A stretch of DNA of 64,000 nt from contig SZOQ01000006.1 in assembly GCA_030272835.1 (NCBI GenBank), forward strand, positions 26,358 to 90,357, read 5' to 3'. Both the position numbers and the translations under genes were made by a program. Origin of the DNA: 2-12-FULL-60-25 sp003576745. Its GTDB lineage: Bacteria > Patescibacteriota > Patescibacteriia > 2-12-FULL-60-25. Positions 33,066 to 42,990 of this stretch are shown piece by piece (position 1 is the stretch's first letter; every line of letters starts with the position of its first letter). The notes below the pieces were generated by a model that was not told the DNA's origin, made no database searches, and was given only the letters and a program-made list of their open reading frames with translations.

Positions 33066-34874
33066 TTAGGGAACGGGAGCGAGCAGTCCATTATAGTACG
33101 GCGCCCCGGACGGATTAGGGATGAAGCTGTATGGAACGATCGCGCCTCCTTTGGTAATGACGAGCGTGCCGACGGGCGTATTGCATCCGCCGGTGCCGCA
33201 GGACTGGTCTCCCCAGTATCGCCCATCCGGGAGATTCACCTGAAACTCGAACGAGGATGCGCCGGAAAGAAATCCGAGATCGCAGACGAACTCCTTGTCG
33301 CCCGTATTCGTGTCAGGGCATGCGGCAATGGTCTGCCAGTCATGCCCGGGCCACCATCCGGCAAGTGTATACGCTCCGGCAATGGGACCCTGAAACGTGA
33401 GGAGAAGTTGGCTCTCATTCACGGATCCCGCGTCTGCAGGTTTGGGTTGATCCGGTGGCGCTCCGGCATCGGCAGGCGCATTATTCCCCGCATCCGCATG
33501 TGAAGACGGCGGAGGAGGTCCCCCGCAATCCGTAACGCATGACGTTGGCGTATGACACACCTGAATGTCATCCGGCGTTATCACCGGGCCTCGCGGACCT
33601 GCGGTCTCGTCGATGACTCCCGGGTCGACCTCGTAAATCTGCTCCGGCTTGTAGCCGAGCGCGAGAAAGGTTGCCCAGTCGTAGATTGGCAGACGGCGCC
33701 CGTCCGAGACCACGGATACCTCGCTTTCCCCTTTTCCTTTCACGAGCGAGCCTTCGCGAAGCCGCCGATATCCGGCGTTTTTCGTTTGGCCGAAAAACGC
33801 GGCTTCCGCAGACGCGGGTTGGACTTCTTCCTGTCCGAATGCCCACCCCCACGAAAAGAACGACGGTTCATTCAGGAATGTCCATCGCGAGGAACCGGGA
33901 GCCGTGCCCGCGTATTCGTACACTGCCGGCTTGCCGCTGAAACGGATGAGCTTGTGACCGGCCAGCTCGGAAACGACATCCTGTGTCCGGCCGCCAAGGC
34001 AGTGGAATTCTTCATCCGACACCGGTATATCGCGGCCGGCAAGATGATCCGCGAGAAACACCGCCGGTGGAATGAAAGAAAGCGATTCCTTCCCGACGCG
34101 CCAATGCGTCCCGTCGGTCTGCCGCGTGAGAATGGTTCCCGTCGGATGCCAGCGTACCGTCATGTTCGCCTTCATAAGACTTTTCAGGAAAGTGTCGGGA
34201 TCCGCAAACCATGTTCTCTTGCTCGACACGGGATCGTCATAGCCGCGGAAGGGATACGGGTCGGTGGCGACGGCCTCGGCATAGCTTTGCAGCCGAATGC
34301 CGAGATGCAAGTGTTCCGCGCCGTCCCCGTTCGTGGCATCCGCGTCCACATACCCCAGCGTCTCGTCCGTCCCAATGCCGTCGCCGGGCCGAAAATCAAG
34401 ATCCGTCACCGATCCGTCCGGCTTTGGACCCAGACTCGTCCGAAGATGCCCGTAGATGGACAGGAAGGTTTTGACGCTGACGGTTTTGCCGACGCCGTTC
34501 TCGACGCTCACCGGGGCCGGAAGCGTGTGTTCGATGACCGTAACGAGGCGGCCATAGCCCGTTGCCGGACGATAGACCCTGATGGCCCCGCAGGCGATTG
34601 GATGAATCCCCGTACCTTCGGGATAGGCGATGTCGCGACCCAGATGATTCCCGTCCGTATAGAAGCCGCGGTTCTTGTAGAGCTTCGCGAAATCGGCCGG
34701 GGTGGTGGGATAGCGGAACCATGCGGCAGTGCAAGCCGCGCTGCCCTGCTCCGCAATTGAATTGATGGGGACGCCGGGGTCTTGAGGTTCCCTGTTGTCC
34801 GAACTTCCGCAGGCGATCGCCAGAACGACCGCCGCGCAAAACAGCATCAGGCAAAGAGCCTTTCGAGAAACCAT
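33066..34874 (-). CDS. M23-type peptidase lipoprotein, probably acquired
   Basis: The product has 602 residues. The signal peptide ends in lipobox LAIAC (Cys22). The LytM/M23 domain has all ligands: H77 and D81 in HLGRD, H143 in YGHL, and H188/H190 in HLHLG, so peptidoglycan endopeptidase activity is plausible. An Ala/Asp/Pro linker (PADAGAPPDQPKPADAGS) and a C-terminal beta-domain with paired Cys follow. AAAGGAG 6 nt before the ATG, and the CGSSD/DAG-rich style recall Myxococcota-like lipoproteins, suggesting transfer. Confidence 0.8.
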   Translation of the reverse strand: MVSRKALCLMLFCAAVVLAIACGSSDNREPQDPGVPINSIAEQGSAACTAAWFRYPTTPADFAKLYKNRGFYTDGNHLGRDIAYPEGTGIHPIACGAIRVYRPATGYGRLVTVIEHTLPAPVSVENGVGKTVSVKTFLSIYGHLRTSLGPKPDGSVTDLDFRPGDGIGTDETLGYVDADATNGDGAEHLHLGIRLQSYAEAVATDPYPFRGYDDPVSSKRTWFADPDTFLKSLMKANMTVRWHPTGTILTRQTDGTHWRVGKESLSFIPPAVFLADHLAGRDIPVSDEEFHCLGGRTQDVVSELAGHKLIRFSGKPAVYEYAGTAPGSSRWTFLNEPSFFSWGWAFGQEEVQPASAEAAFFGQTKNAGYRRLREGSLVKGKGESEVSVVSDGRRLPIYDWATFLALGYKPEQIYEVDPGVIDETAGPRGPVITPDDIQVCHTPTSCVTDCGGPPPPSSHADAGNNAPADAGAPPDQPKPADAGSVNESQLLLTFQGPIAGAYTLAGWWPGHDWQTIAACPDTNTGDKEFVCDLGFLSGASSFEFQVNLPDGRYWGDQSCGTGGCNTPVGTLVITKGGAIVPYSFIPNPSGAPYYNGLLAPVP

Positions 34875-35577
34875 GTCAATCTCCTTTTGTGAAAAGTGCG
34901 ACGGATGAAACGTCACGGTGACGCCCGTTCCGGCATCCCACCTACATGTCCGTGGGATGAAAAGAAGGGCCTCGCGGGGGAGGGCCTCCATACAGGTCCC
35001 TCCCCACATGCGCCGTTCGCGGCATGCCTTCGTCGGGCAGGCGCGGAGCGGCGGATGGCGATGTCGATGCGCCATGAGCGGCGGCGCCGTGTCGGGTGCC
35101 GACAATCGGGCCGTGCAATGCTTTGCCGGACGGCTTTGCACATTGCAGGCGGAACGCCGCGCATGCGTCTTTCGGAAGCGTTTTCCTTCCGTGAACCGAG
35201 AGCTTGAGATCGCATTCCCCCGGGGTACTTCGGCGGGCCAGTTGCGACGAACAACCATCCCGCGGCAGTCGTGCCGGCACCACCCGTGACACGCCGCCCG
35301 TACCGGCGACCTCTTCTGCTTCTGCATCGATCGTCTTCGCAATGTTGAGGTGCGTCCGTTCTGCGCCCTCTCCGGCGCATTACGGTCACATCTTCATCGT
35401 AAAATACATGGAAAGACGGTCAATCGAATGTGTCAGAAACGCATAACGAGACATGACAATGCGCATACATCGTAGAAAACTGTCACGTTCCGGGATGACA
35501 CGGAATGCATCTTCTCGACGCTCGACATCCGGCGCATGCCTAAAAGAATCCTTGGGGAACATGACAAACGCCTCACG
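34875..35577. other. Long spacer upstream of the M23 gene
   Basis: About 700 nt without a convincing gene; the frames present are Arg-rich shadows. On the minus strand TTGACC-16-TACGAT near 35401-35428 could start a leader of about 520 nt for the M23 gene. Repeated TTGTCATG words are seen at 35449-35572. Confidence 0.35.
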
Positions 35578-37053
35578 TCAGAACGCTCTGACAAAGGCGC
35601 GGATGCGGGACGGAATATGGGCCTCCAGGACCCCAGGCTGTGGATATTTTTTCCGTTTGAGATGCATGCCGGCGCCTGCGATCAGTGTATAAATCGCCGC
35701 CATGGCCCAAAGCGGGATCGGCAATGCATATGCGAGCCAGGGAAATCGATTCGCCGTTTCTGCGATGCGGAGGATGGCATGCAGGAAGCCCTGCGCAGGC
35801 CATGCAACTGCCGGAATGACGGGACCGACGGCAATGGCAAGGGCGCCCCATGCCATGGCAAGCCCGATGAGCGGGATGGCGAAAAGATTGGTGATGAGCC
35901 CGGCGAGCGAGCTCTCTTGAAACGCCCACAGGCTGTATGGCGTCGTGACGAGGGTGGCCGAAAAGGTCGTCGCGGTGATTTCACGCAGCCCGAAACGCTC
36001 GGGTACGAAACGGAGACGCTCTGAGACGAATGGACTCAATGCAATGAGCCCCCACGTAGCCAAAAACGACAGAGCGAATCCGGCATCAAAGGCAGGCGCC
36101 CAGGGATCGGCGAGCGTCATAACGGCCGCAGCCACAAGGAGCAGGTGCCCGGCTTTCGGCTTGCGGCCGAAAGCGCGCGCAAGCAGGGCGAGCCAGCCCA
36201 TAATGGCGGCGCGAATGACGGAGGCTTCCGCGCCTACGAAAAACGCGAACAAAAGAATTCCCAGTCCGGAAAGGACAATGGCCGATGTGCGACGATAGCC
36301 GAGCACGAGCAAAAAAGGCACAAAGAGTGAAACAACGAGCGTAATGTTCGAACCGGACACAGCAATAAGATGCGTCATGCCCGCCATGCGGAACGCGTCG
36401 TTCATGCGTTTGGTAAAGCCGCGCTCGCCATACAGAATGCCGGAAAGCAGCGCGCCTTCATCGCCGGGAAAAACCGCGCGTATGCGCGCGGACAAGGCCT
36501 TGCGCCAATTGGCAAGCGCAGCGGGTGCGAAATACGGCGGCGCGAATGCGACAAGACGAACGACGGTTGTTCCTTTGCATTGAAAGAAGGCCCCGCGGCG
36601 CGCAAGAAAACGAGATTTCTTGTCCGCAAGGTCCAGCATGGCGAGGCGGCATGCGACGCGCACCGTCTGCCCTTCGGAGAGCGTTGCGCTTCCCGGGGAA
36701 ACCGAAATGAGCGAACGCGATGAAACGACCCTATCGTCCATAGTCCGCACGGCAATCGTTGCCTGATAGATGCGCATCTCCCGGACAATCCCGATAAAGC
36801 TCGCCTCGCGCCCAACCGCTTCGGCCAGCGCCTCGGAAGGCAATGGAAGCGTCATGTCGAAGCGGATAAAGCCGAAGAGACAGGCCGCATACCCGATGCA
36901 GACGATACGGTGGCGGACAAACAGAAGCGGAAGCATGGCGACGGCCATCGCCAGAAACGGGACGGGCCGGAGCCACCCGGCATGCAGCAGAATGCCGGAC
37001 AGGAATCCAAAAGATGCCGCCGTCATGATGCGCGGAACGGAATGTGCGCCCAT
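35578..37053 (-). CDS. comEC: ComEC/Rec2-type competence channel, short form
   Basis: The 491-residue multi-pass membrane protein has an N-terminal DUF4131/OB part (about 60-180) and the Competence domain with MTHLIAVSGSNITLV (the HLLAISGLHI motif) and a polytopic core. The C-terminal metallo-beta-lactamase domain of full-length ComEC (about 750 residues) is absent. It is expected to carry single-stranded DNA across the membrane. The start at 37053 avoids an upstream extension that reads through other sequence. Confidence 0.88.
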   Translation of the reverse strand: MGAHSVPRIMTAASFGFLSGILLHAGWLRPVPFLAMAVAMLPLLFVRHRIVCIGYAACLFGFIRFDMTLPLPSEALAEAVGREASFIGIVREMRIYQATIAVRTMDDRVVSSRSLISVSPGSATLSEGQTVRVACRLAMLDLADKKSRFLARRGAFFQCKGTTVVRLVAFAPPYFAPAALANWRKALSARIRAVFPGDEGALLSGILYGERGFTKRMNDAFRMAGMTHLIAVSGSNITLVVSLFVPFLLVLGYRRTSAIVLSGLGILLFAFFVGAEASVIRAAIMGWLALLARAFGRKPKAGHLLLVAAAVMTLADPWAPAFDAGFALSFLATWGLIALSPFVSERLRFVPERFGLREITATTFSATLVTTPYSLWAFQESSLAGLITNLFAIPLIGLAMAWGALAIAVGPVIPAVAWPAQGFLHAILRIAETANRFPWLAYALPIPLWAMAAIYTLIAGAGMHLKRKKYPQPGVLEAHIPSRIRAFVRAF

Positions 37054-37148
37054 ATTCCATTCCGTAGCACATTTTGCGCATGCTGTTTTTCGGCAAAAAA
37101 ACGCGGCACATCTGCTTTTGCAAACGCGCCGCGGAAAACATTGTGGCC

Positions 37149-37619
37149 CTAGTGCATGAGACGGAGGTGGCGGACGGCCAGATGGAAGCACGGTCCGCTC
37201 CATTCGTCGGCAACGGTCAGACACCGTTTCGAGTCTTCGAGAGAGGCGAACGCGTGGCAGGGTATACAGCCTTTCCACAACCCCCGTGTGCCTGCGGCCG
37301 CAATCGGCACTTCGCTGACTGTCCCGGGATACGCCGAGATGAATGCGACGAATTCTTCGAAGGTCGCTGGGCGATACCCCCGCTGTCCCAAAGCGCGAAG
37401 CGCATCCGCCGTTGAAATACCCTCGCCGAATTCGATGAGATGAACGGTTATTTCCCTGGTGCCGTCGCAGGGAACCTTGAGGCAAACCTCCAAACGTTCC
37501 CAACCGGAAACGTCCCAAAATTCCTGCCCTACGCGGTCGAAGGCCTCACGAAGGCCCTCCGCAGGCCGAAGAGCATAATCCACGGTTATGGCATAGGCCA
37601 TGGCTCTTTTGTTCTTCAT
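37149..37619 (-). CDS. Conserved-looking hypothetical protein
   Basis: The 156-residue protein has a motif ADALRALGQRGYRPATFEEF resembling a small hypothetical family seen in CPR genomes and phages, followed by an AYPG segment and three Cys in the C-terminal half. No function is known. The promoter at 37717-37745 fits a leader of about 90 nt. Confidence 0.6.
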   Translation of the reverse strand: MKNKRAMAYAITVDYALRPAEGLREAFDRVGQEFWDVSGWERLEVCLKVPCDGTREITVHLIEFGEGISTADALRALGQRGYRPATFEEFVAFISAYPGTVSEVPIAAAGTRGLWKGCIPCHAFASLEDSKRCLTVADEWSGPCFHLAVRHLRLMH

Positions 37620-37716
37620 GGCGCCTATTCCTCATACGCGTCCAAGGCGAGTATGCCGGTTCCTGCATATTGCAGGATGTCGTGCAAAAAGAATGTGCAA
37701 ATCAACACCGAAACGG

Positions 37717-37745
37717 TCATAGCAATAAAACCTCTCCCGCGTCAA
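37717..37745 (-). promoter_or_regulatory. Promoter of the 37149-37619 gene
   Basis: TTGACG (37740-37745), 17 nt, CTATGA (or TATGAC with 18 nt). Confidence 0.6.
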
Positions 37746-37814
37746 GCGTTATGTACGGTCAAAAAATCGCCTTTTTCAAAACGATGTCCCGAACCGAATC
37801 AACAAAATACCGTA

Positions 37815-39125
37815 TCAGAACAGCGAATGACGGGACGGTTTTCCGATGCAGAGATACATGAGTCCTGACCGCATGGCCTCCGCGGAATCCAGAAGATTTC
37901 TGGCGTCAAACAGACAATTTCCCGACATGCAGGACGCAAGCTCCGGCAAATTCATGGCGCGGAATTCTTCCCAGTCCGTGGCAAGAATGCATGCGTCCGC
38001 GCCCTCCGCGGCCTCATACACGCTTCCGGCATGGACGAGCTCATACCCGTTATGGAGTACGCCGGACGGAAGGCGGGCCACCGGATCATATGCACGAACC
38101 TCCGCGCCCCGTTGAAGCAGATGATTGATAAGGTCAATGGACGCCGATTCGCGCGTATCGTTTGTATTTCCCTTAAAAGCAAGCCCGAAGACGGCGACGC
38201 GCTTGCCCGAACAGCCGCCTATGGCCCGATCGAGCCGGTCAATAATCCGGACGCGCGCACGCGCATTCATGGCATATGCGGCCCGCGTAATGGGAAGGGC
38301 TTCCCCGTGCCGGTCCGCGAGACGAATGAGAGCGCGCACGTCCTTGGGGAAACAGCTTCCGCCCCATCCGGGACCGGGCCGTAAAAAATCATTGCCGATG
38401 CGCGGATCGCTGCCGATGCCCTTTGCCACCTCGTCGATGTCGGCGCCCACGGATTCCGCCAAATGCGAAATCTCATTGATGAAATTAATTTTCGCGGCCA
38501 AGAAAGCATTTGCCGCATATTTCGTGAGCTCCGCGCTCCTCCGGTCCATAACGAGCTTTTTGCCATCGAGAGACGCATAAAGACGCAGCATCATATCCGT
38601 CGCGCGTGCGGATGCCGAACCGACGATAATGCGCGCCGGATGCAAAAAATCGAATACCGCATGCCCTTCGCGGAGAAACTCGGGATTCGAAACAACGTTA
38701 AAATCTCCGCCATACGCCGACCGGATCATGCCCTCCGCGCGCTCGGCCGTCCCCACCGGAACGGTGCTTTTGTTTGCCACGACCGCATAACCGGAAAGCG
38801 CTTCTGCGATGGACAAAACCGCCGCGTCAAAGGCGCTCATATCTACCGAACCGTCGTCCGCTGACGGCGTACCCACAGCCACAAAAACGATGTCCGCTCC
38901 CGATAAAGCCTGACCGTATGACGTAGTGAAAGACAGACGTCCGGCCTCGGTATTACGGACAAAAAGTTCTTCCAGCCCTGGTTCAAAAATTGACAGTTTG
39001 CCGCGGCGGAGATGTTCGATTTTTTCCGACACCGCATCCACACACGTCACGCGATGACCTACATCCGCCAGACAGGCGCCGGATACGAGTCCGACATATC
39101 CTGTTCCAATAACAGCAACGCGCAT
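37815..39125 (-). CDS. ugd: UDP-glucose 6-dehydrogenase family protein
   Basis: The product has 436 residues. The Rossmann motif is VIGTGYVGLVSGACLA at the N-terminus, the catalytic Cys258 sits in GWGGSCFPKD, and the C-terminal domain has FGLAFKGNTNDTRES. The enzyme oxidises a nucleotide sugar to the uronic acid with NAD+, feeding surface polysaccharide synthesis. UDP-GlcDH versus GDP-ManDH cannot be separated with certainty. Confidence 0.93.
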   Translation of the reverse strand: MRVAVIGTGYVGLVSGACLADVGHRVTCVDAVSEKIEHLRRGKLSIFEPGLEELFVRNTEAGRLSFTTSYGQALSGADIVFVAVGTPSADDGSVDMSAFDAAVLSIAEALSGYAVVANKSTVPVGTAERAEGMIRSAYGGDFNVVSNPEFLREGHAVFDFLHPARIIVGSASARATDMMLRLYASLDGKKLVMDRRSAELTKYAANAFLAAKINFINEISHLAESVGADIDEVAKGIGSDPRIGNDFLRPGPGWGGSCFPKDVRALIRLADRHGEALPITRAAYAMNARARVRIIDRLDRAIGGCSGKRVAVFGLAFKGNTNDTRESASIDLINHLLQRGAEVRAYDPVARLPSGVLHNGYELVHAGSVYEAAEGADACILATDWEEFRAMNLPELASCMSGNCLFDARNLLDSAEAMRSGLMYLCIGKPSRHSLF

Positions 39126-39184
39126 ATTGCGCGGACACGCTATCAGACGCGCAGAAAATGCAACAGCGGGGAAGATTCCCCGCC

Positions 39185-41713
39185 TTATGTTGCGATAGTA
39201 ACCAGTTTGCCTTGGATGTACTTGACAGTCTTCGGTTCTTTTCCCTCCAGATGCTTTTGTACGTTCGCTGATGCAAGCGCTTTGGCAATGGCATCCTGTT
39301 CGGAAATGCTTGCCGGAACCCGAAAGCGATCGCGGACCCTGCCGTTTACCTGCACCACAAGTTCAAAGCTCGATGTGACGGTTTTGATGGGATCATACGA
39401 TGGCCATGCGGAAAGATGGATGGACGACTCTTCGCCGAGCCTGTGCCAGAGCTCCTCCGCCAGATGCGGCGCAAAGGGCGCGAGAAGTTTGAGATAGATT
39501 CGATAGACATTCGGCGGCATAACGGTAACGGCTTTCCCCGTCACATATGCGTTGGCCATCACCATGAGCGCCGATATCGCCGTGTTGAAATGGAGCGTAT
39601 CAATGTCCTCGCTCACTTTTTTGACGGTTTGATGGACAAGCGTCGGAGGCTCAAGGTCTTCACCTTTTGAATCAACGATTTCCTGCATGCGCCATACTTT
39701 ATCGAGGAACCGTTTCACGCCTTCGATGCCATTCGTGTCCCATGGCACGGGCTGATCGAATGGCCCCATGAACATTTCATACACGCGAAGCACGTCCGCG
39801 CCGTATTGCCGCACGATATCGTCCGGATTCACCACATTGCCTTTGGACTTGGACATTTTTTCTCCTCCTTTGGCCAGAATGAGTCCGTGCGAACGGCGCA
39901 CGGCGTAGGGTTCCGGCCCGCATGCGCGTGGAATGTGTCCGAGATCCCACAATACCTTGTGCCAAAAGCGGGAATATAACAGATGCAGCGTGGTGTGCTC
40001 CATGCCGCCGTTATAGAGGTCGACGGGCATCCAGAATTTGAGCTTGTCCGGGTCGGCAAAAGCCTTGCCATTATGCGGGTCGCAGTATCGGAGGAAATAC
40101 CAGCTCGACCCTGCCCAGTTGGGCATGGTGTCCGTTTCACGTTCGGCGGGCTTGCCACAATGCGGACACGGCACTTCCACCCAATCTCGGATATTGGAAA
40201 GCGGCGACTCGCCGGTATCCGTGGGCTCATACGAATCAACCTCCGGCAAAAACACGGGGAGCTGGTCTTCAGGAACCGGCACATAACCGCAGTCTTTGCA
40301 GATGATAATGGGAATGGGTTCGCCCCAGTATCGCTGGCGCGAAAACACCCAGTCGCGGAGTTTGTAGTTGATGGTGCGGCTTCCTTTCCCCTGCTTTTCC
40401 AACCAAGCGATCATGGTCTCTTTCGCATTCCGTGTCGAAAGGTCGTTTAGAAAATCGGAGTTGACCGCCGTTCCCTCTCCCGAAAAGCACCCTTCCACGG
40501 ATTCCGTGGGCTCCACGACTTCCACAATGGGAAGATCAAATTTCTTTGCGAATGCAAAATCCCGCTCATCATGCGCGGGCACGGCCATAATGGCGCCCGT
40601 GCCATAACCGGCGAGCACATACTCGGCGATGTACACCGGGAGCTGTTCGCCGTTTACGGGATGTGCGGCTGTAATGCCTTGTACGAGTACCCCAGTTTTT
40701 TCTTTGTTGTCGGCGCCGCGCTCGATATCGGTTTTGGCCGCAGCTTGTTTTTGATACGCCATCATCTCGTCGCCGTTCAGGGCCGCGCCTTCACGCACCC
40801 ATTGATGCACAAAAGGATGTTCCGGCGAAAACACCAGATAGGTTACGCCGAAAAGCGTATCGGGACGCGTGGTGAAGACGGTAACGATATCGCCGGAAGA
40901 AAGCTCGAAATCCACGTATGCGCCTTCGCTTTTGCCGATCCAATTCACCTGCTGGATTTTGATCTTGTCGAGATAATCCACGGTGTCCAAATCCTCAATC
41001 AGGCGGTCCGCATATTTCGTAATGCCGATCATCCACTGCGCTTTTTCGCGGCGTTCCACCGGCGACTCGCAGCGTTCGCAAGCGCCAGCAACAACCTCTT
41101 CGTTCGCCAAACCGATTTTGCAGCGCGGGCACCAGTTGATGTTCGTCGTGGCCTTGTAGGCCAGGCGGGGCTGGCTGTTGGCGTGTCGTTCTTGACTATT
41201 TGCGGGGACGGGAGCGTCCGGATCTTTCACATAAACCGCTTTTCCCTTTTTCTCGTCGAATCGTGCTTTGAAGAACTGTAAAAACATCCACTGCGTCCAT
41301 GTGTAATAGGAGGGATCCGTCGTATTCACCTCGCGCGTCCAGTCAAAGCCGAAGCCGATGCTTTTTAACTGGCGCTTAAAGTTCGCGACATTCTTGGCCG
41401 TCGCATCCTGCGGCTTGGTTTTAGTTTTGATCGCGTAATTTTCCGTCGGCAAGCCGAAGGCATCCCAGCCGATGGGATAGAGCACGTTTTTCCCTTCCAT
41501 GCGCCGCTTGCGCGTCACCGCATCGATCGCCGTATAGGAACGCGGGTGTCCCACATGCAATCCCTCGCCGGAGGGGTACGGAAACTCGATCAGGCCGTAG
41601 AATTTTTCCGCTTTGTTCGATAACGGAACATCCTCGGCGCAATAAACGCCGTCAATTTCCCAGCGTTCCTGCCACTTGGGCTCATATTCGCTGAACGGTC
41701 TCTTGTCCGCCAT
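39185..41713 (-). CDS. leuS: Leucyl-tRNA synthetase
   Basis: The product is an 842-residue class Ia enzyme. The HIGH-type motif is HVGH (53-56), the CP1 editing domain is present, and KMSKS is at about 619-623. Two CxxC pairs (WCPRCK, CERCES and a later DCGY/CPHCGK) suggest zinc-binding inserts. A TAACCT -10 lies 7 nt before the ATG. Confidence 0.97.
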   Translation of the reverse strand: MADKRPFSEYEPKWQERWEIDGVYCAEDVPLSNKAEKFYGLIEFPYPSGEGLHVGHPRSYTAIDAVTRKRRMEGKNVLYPIGWDAFGLPTENYAIKTKTKPQDATAKNVANFKRQLKSIGFGFDWTREVNTTDPSYYTWTQWMFLQFFKARFDEKKGKAVYVKDPDAPVPANSQERHANSQPRLAYKATTNINWCPRCKIGLANEEVVAGACERCESPVERREKAQWMIGITKYADRLIEDLDTVDYLDKIKIQQVNWIGKSEGAYVDFELSSGDIVTVFTTRPDTLFGVTYLVFSPEHPFVHQWVREGAALNGDEMMAYQKQAAAKTDIERGADNKEKTGVLVQGITAAHPVNGEQLPVYIAEYVLAGYGTGAIMAVPAHDERDFAFAKKFDLPIVEVVEPTESVEGCFSGEGTAVNSDFLNDLSTRNAKETMIAWLEKQGKGSRTINYKLRDWVFSRQRYWGEPIPIIICKDCGYVPVPEDQLPVFLPEVDSYEPTDTGESPLSNIRDWVEVPCPHCGKPAERETDTMPNWAGSSWYFLRYCDPHNGKAFADPDKLKFWMPVDLYNGGMEHTTLHLLYSRFWHKVLWDLGHIPRACGPEPYAVRRSHGLILAKGGEKMSKSKGNVVNPDDIVRQYGADVLRVYEMFMGPFDQPVPWDTNGIEGVKRFLDKVWRMQEIVDSKGEDLEPPTLVHQTVKKVSEDIDTLHFNTAISALMVMANAYVTGKAVTVMPPNVYRIYLKLLAPFAPHLAEELWHRLGEESSIHLSAWPSYDPIKTVTSSFELVVQVNGRVRDRFRVPASISEQDAIAKALASANVQKHLEGKEPKTVKYIQGKLVTIAT

Positions 41714-41789
41714 GCGTGAGAGGTTATCCCGATGCCGTTATGCAGGCAAGGCTCGACGCCGCATGCGTGGGCGGGTACGATGCAGATTC

Positions 41790-42428
41790 ATGCAACGGAC
41801 CATCGCCTTCCTTGCCATCGTGATTCTTGCAGGCGCGGGCTGCGCATCCGCGCCTCCTTCCGCGGATTCCCGCATCGAATTCCGGGTCGCGTCAAGCACG
41901 GCCATGGCCGGGTACAGCCCGCTCTGCATTTCCTTCCGCGACCGGCAGGGCTTTGAAAACTGGCTCAATGCATATGCATCGGGTGATCAGAACGGCATCA
42001 ACCTTGCGATCAATATCCATTTTCCGGAACAGGCGGAACCGCTGTTTCTGGATCAGCTCCGCGATTCCCTGCCCGAAGGAACAACGCCTACGTTTTTATG
42101 CTCCCTGGACGACCGGGCAACCATCCGCACATGGATGGTGGAACGCGACGAGCCTGTGGACGGCGCCTGCACGGCAGAAAACATGTTACGCATTCTCACG
42201 GAAACGCGCGCCGCGGATATCAGAACGGACGGCCGCGATTGGGACTGCAAACAATTCTGCAAACCGAAATACCAAAACCGCGATACCCTCGTGTGGCAAT
42301 GCGATGTACGCGCAACCGAGGCGGGCGTCACCTGGACCGAGCTCCATATGAGCCGCATGAACGGCGATACCAAAACATACGGATGCAAACAGGATGCGGA
42401 GGGAGTGACGGCGGGATGTGTGAGGTAG
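41790..42428 (+). CDS. Putative lipoprotein
   Basis: The 212-residue protein has a signal peptide ending in lipobox LAGAGC, so it is probably acylated and surface-attached. Six or more further Cys in the mature part (FLCSLDD, GACTAEN, DCKQFCKP, QCDV, GCKQD) may form disulfides. No family was recognised. The start follows a TACGAT -10 (41776-41781) by 8 nt. The stop runs into word-repeat DNA. Confidence 0.7.
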   Translation: MQRTIAFLAIVILAGAGCASAPPSADSRIEFRVASSTAMAGYSPLCISFRDRQGFENWLNAYASGDQNGINLAINIHFPEQAEPLFLDQLRDSLPEGTTPTFLCSLDDRATIRTWMVERDEPVDGACTAENMLRILTETRAADIRTDGRDWDCKQFCKPKYQNRDTLVWQCDVRATEAGVTWTELHMSRMNGDTKTYGCKQDAEGVTAGCVR

Positions 42429-42500
42429 ACGGGGTAGGGCGTGGGGCGTAGGAAAAACAAGGGTTGCGTGGTGGCGTAGTACGTAGTTGCGTAGGGCGAA
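42429..42500. repeat. Word-mosaic spacer
   Basis: TAGGGCGTGGGGCGTAGG and ACGTAGTTGCGTAGGG words start directly at the stop codon of the lipoprotein gene. Confidence 0.6.
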
Positions 42501-42514
42501 ATGACCGTAATCAT

Positions 42515-42879
42515 TTAATCATTGCTTCCGGATGTTTTTCCATTGCGTTGATGGCGCAGATATGTGCAATACCCATTCAAGAGTCTCAGCACATGCTCGA
42601 GATCTTGTTCGATGCTGCGTACCGGTACGGTATCCGCTAACTTTAAATCCTGGATAAGCATGAGCTGTGTCTCTAATTCTGAAGCGGAACCATAGGCAAC
42701 CAGCGCAAATTGAAGCTGTGAGCCGAAGCGGCGTCTACGGTATCCCTCCGCAAGATTGGAAGGAACAGAAATGGCTGCTCTTCGTATTTGAGAGCTGAGA
42801 GAGGGTAAATGCGTTTGGCGAGTTCATACCCCGACCGCCATACCTGTAATCCCTTATGATCATTATACGTTTTGCCCAT
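42515..42879 (-). pseudogene. Four-helix-bundle protein (S23/IVP family), frameshifted
   Basis: The N-terminus GLQVWRSGYELAKRIYPLS is in one frame. The rest, SSQIRRAAISVPSNLAEGYR then GSASELETQLMLIQDL, is in another. About ten residues usually found between the two parts are missing, so an internal deletion caused the frameshift. The C-terminus runs to a stop at 42515. A different, more decayed copy lies at 655-1008. Confidence 0.85.
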
Positions 42880-42954
42880 ATCCTATTCGGTAAATGAAAA
42901 AGGCATGACAGTCAAATAGTAAGAAATACGTGCATTTTCCCGCAATGTTTGCCA

Positions 42955-42990
42955 TCCAAATCCTACGCAACTACGCACTCTTCTCCCCCA
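42955..42990. repeat. Word block at the dinB 3' end
   Basis: CCTACGCAACTACGCACTC overlaps the end of dinB and resembles words at 8503 and 46312. Confidence 0.5.
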
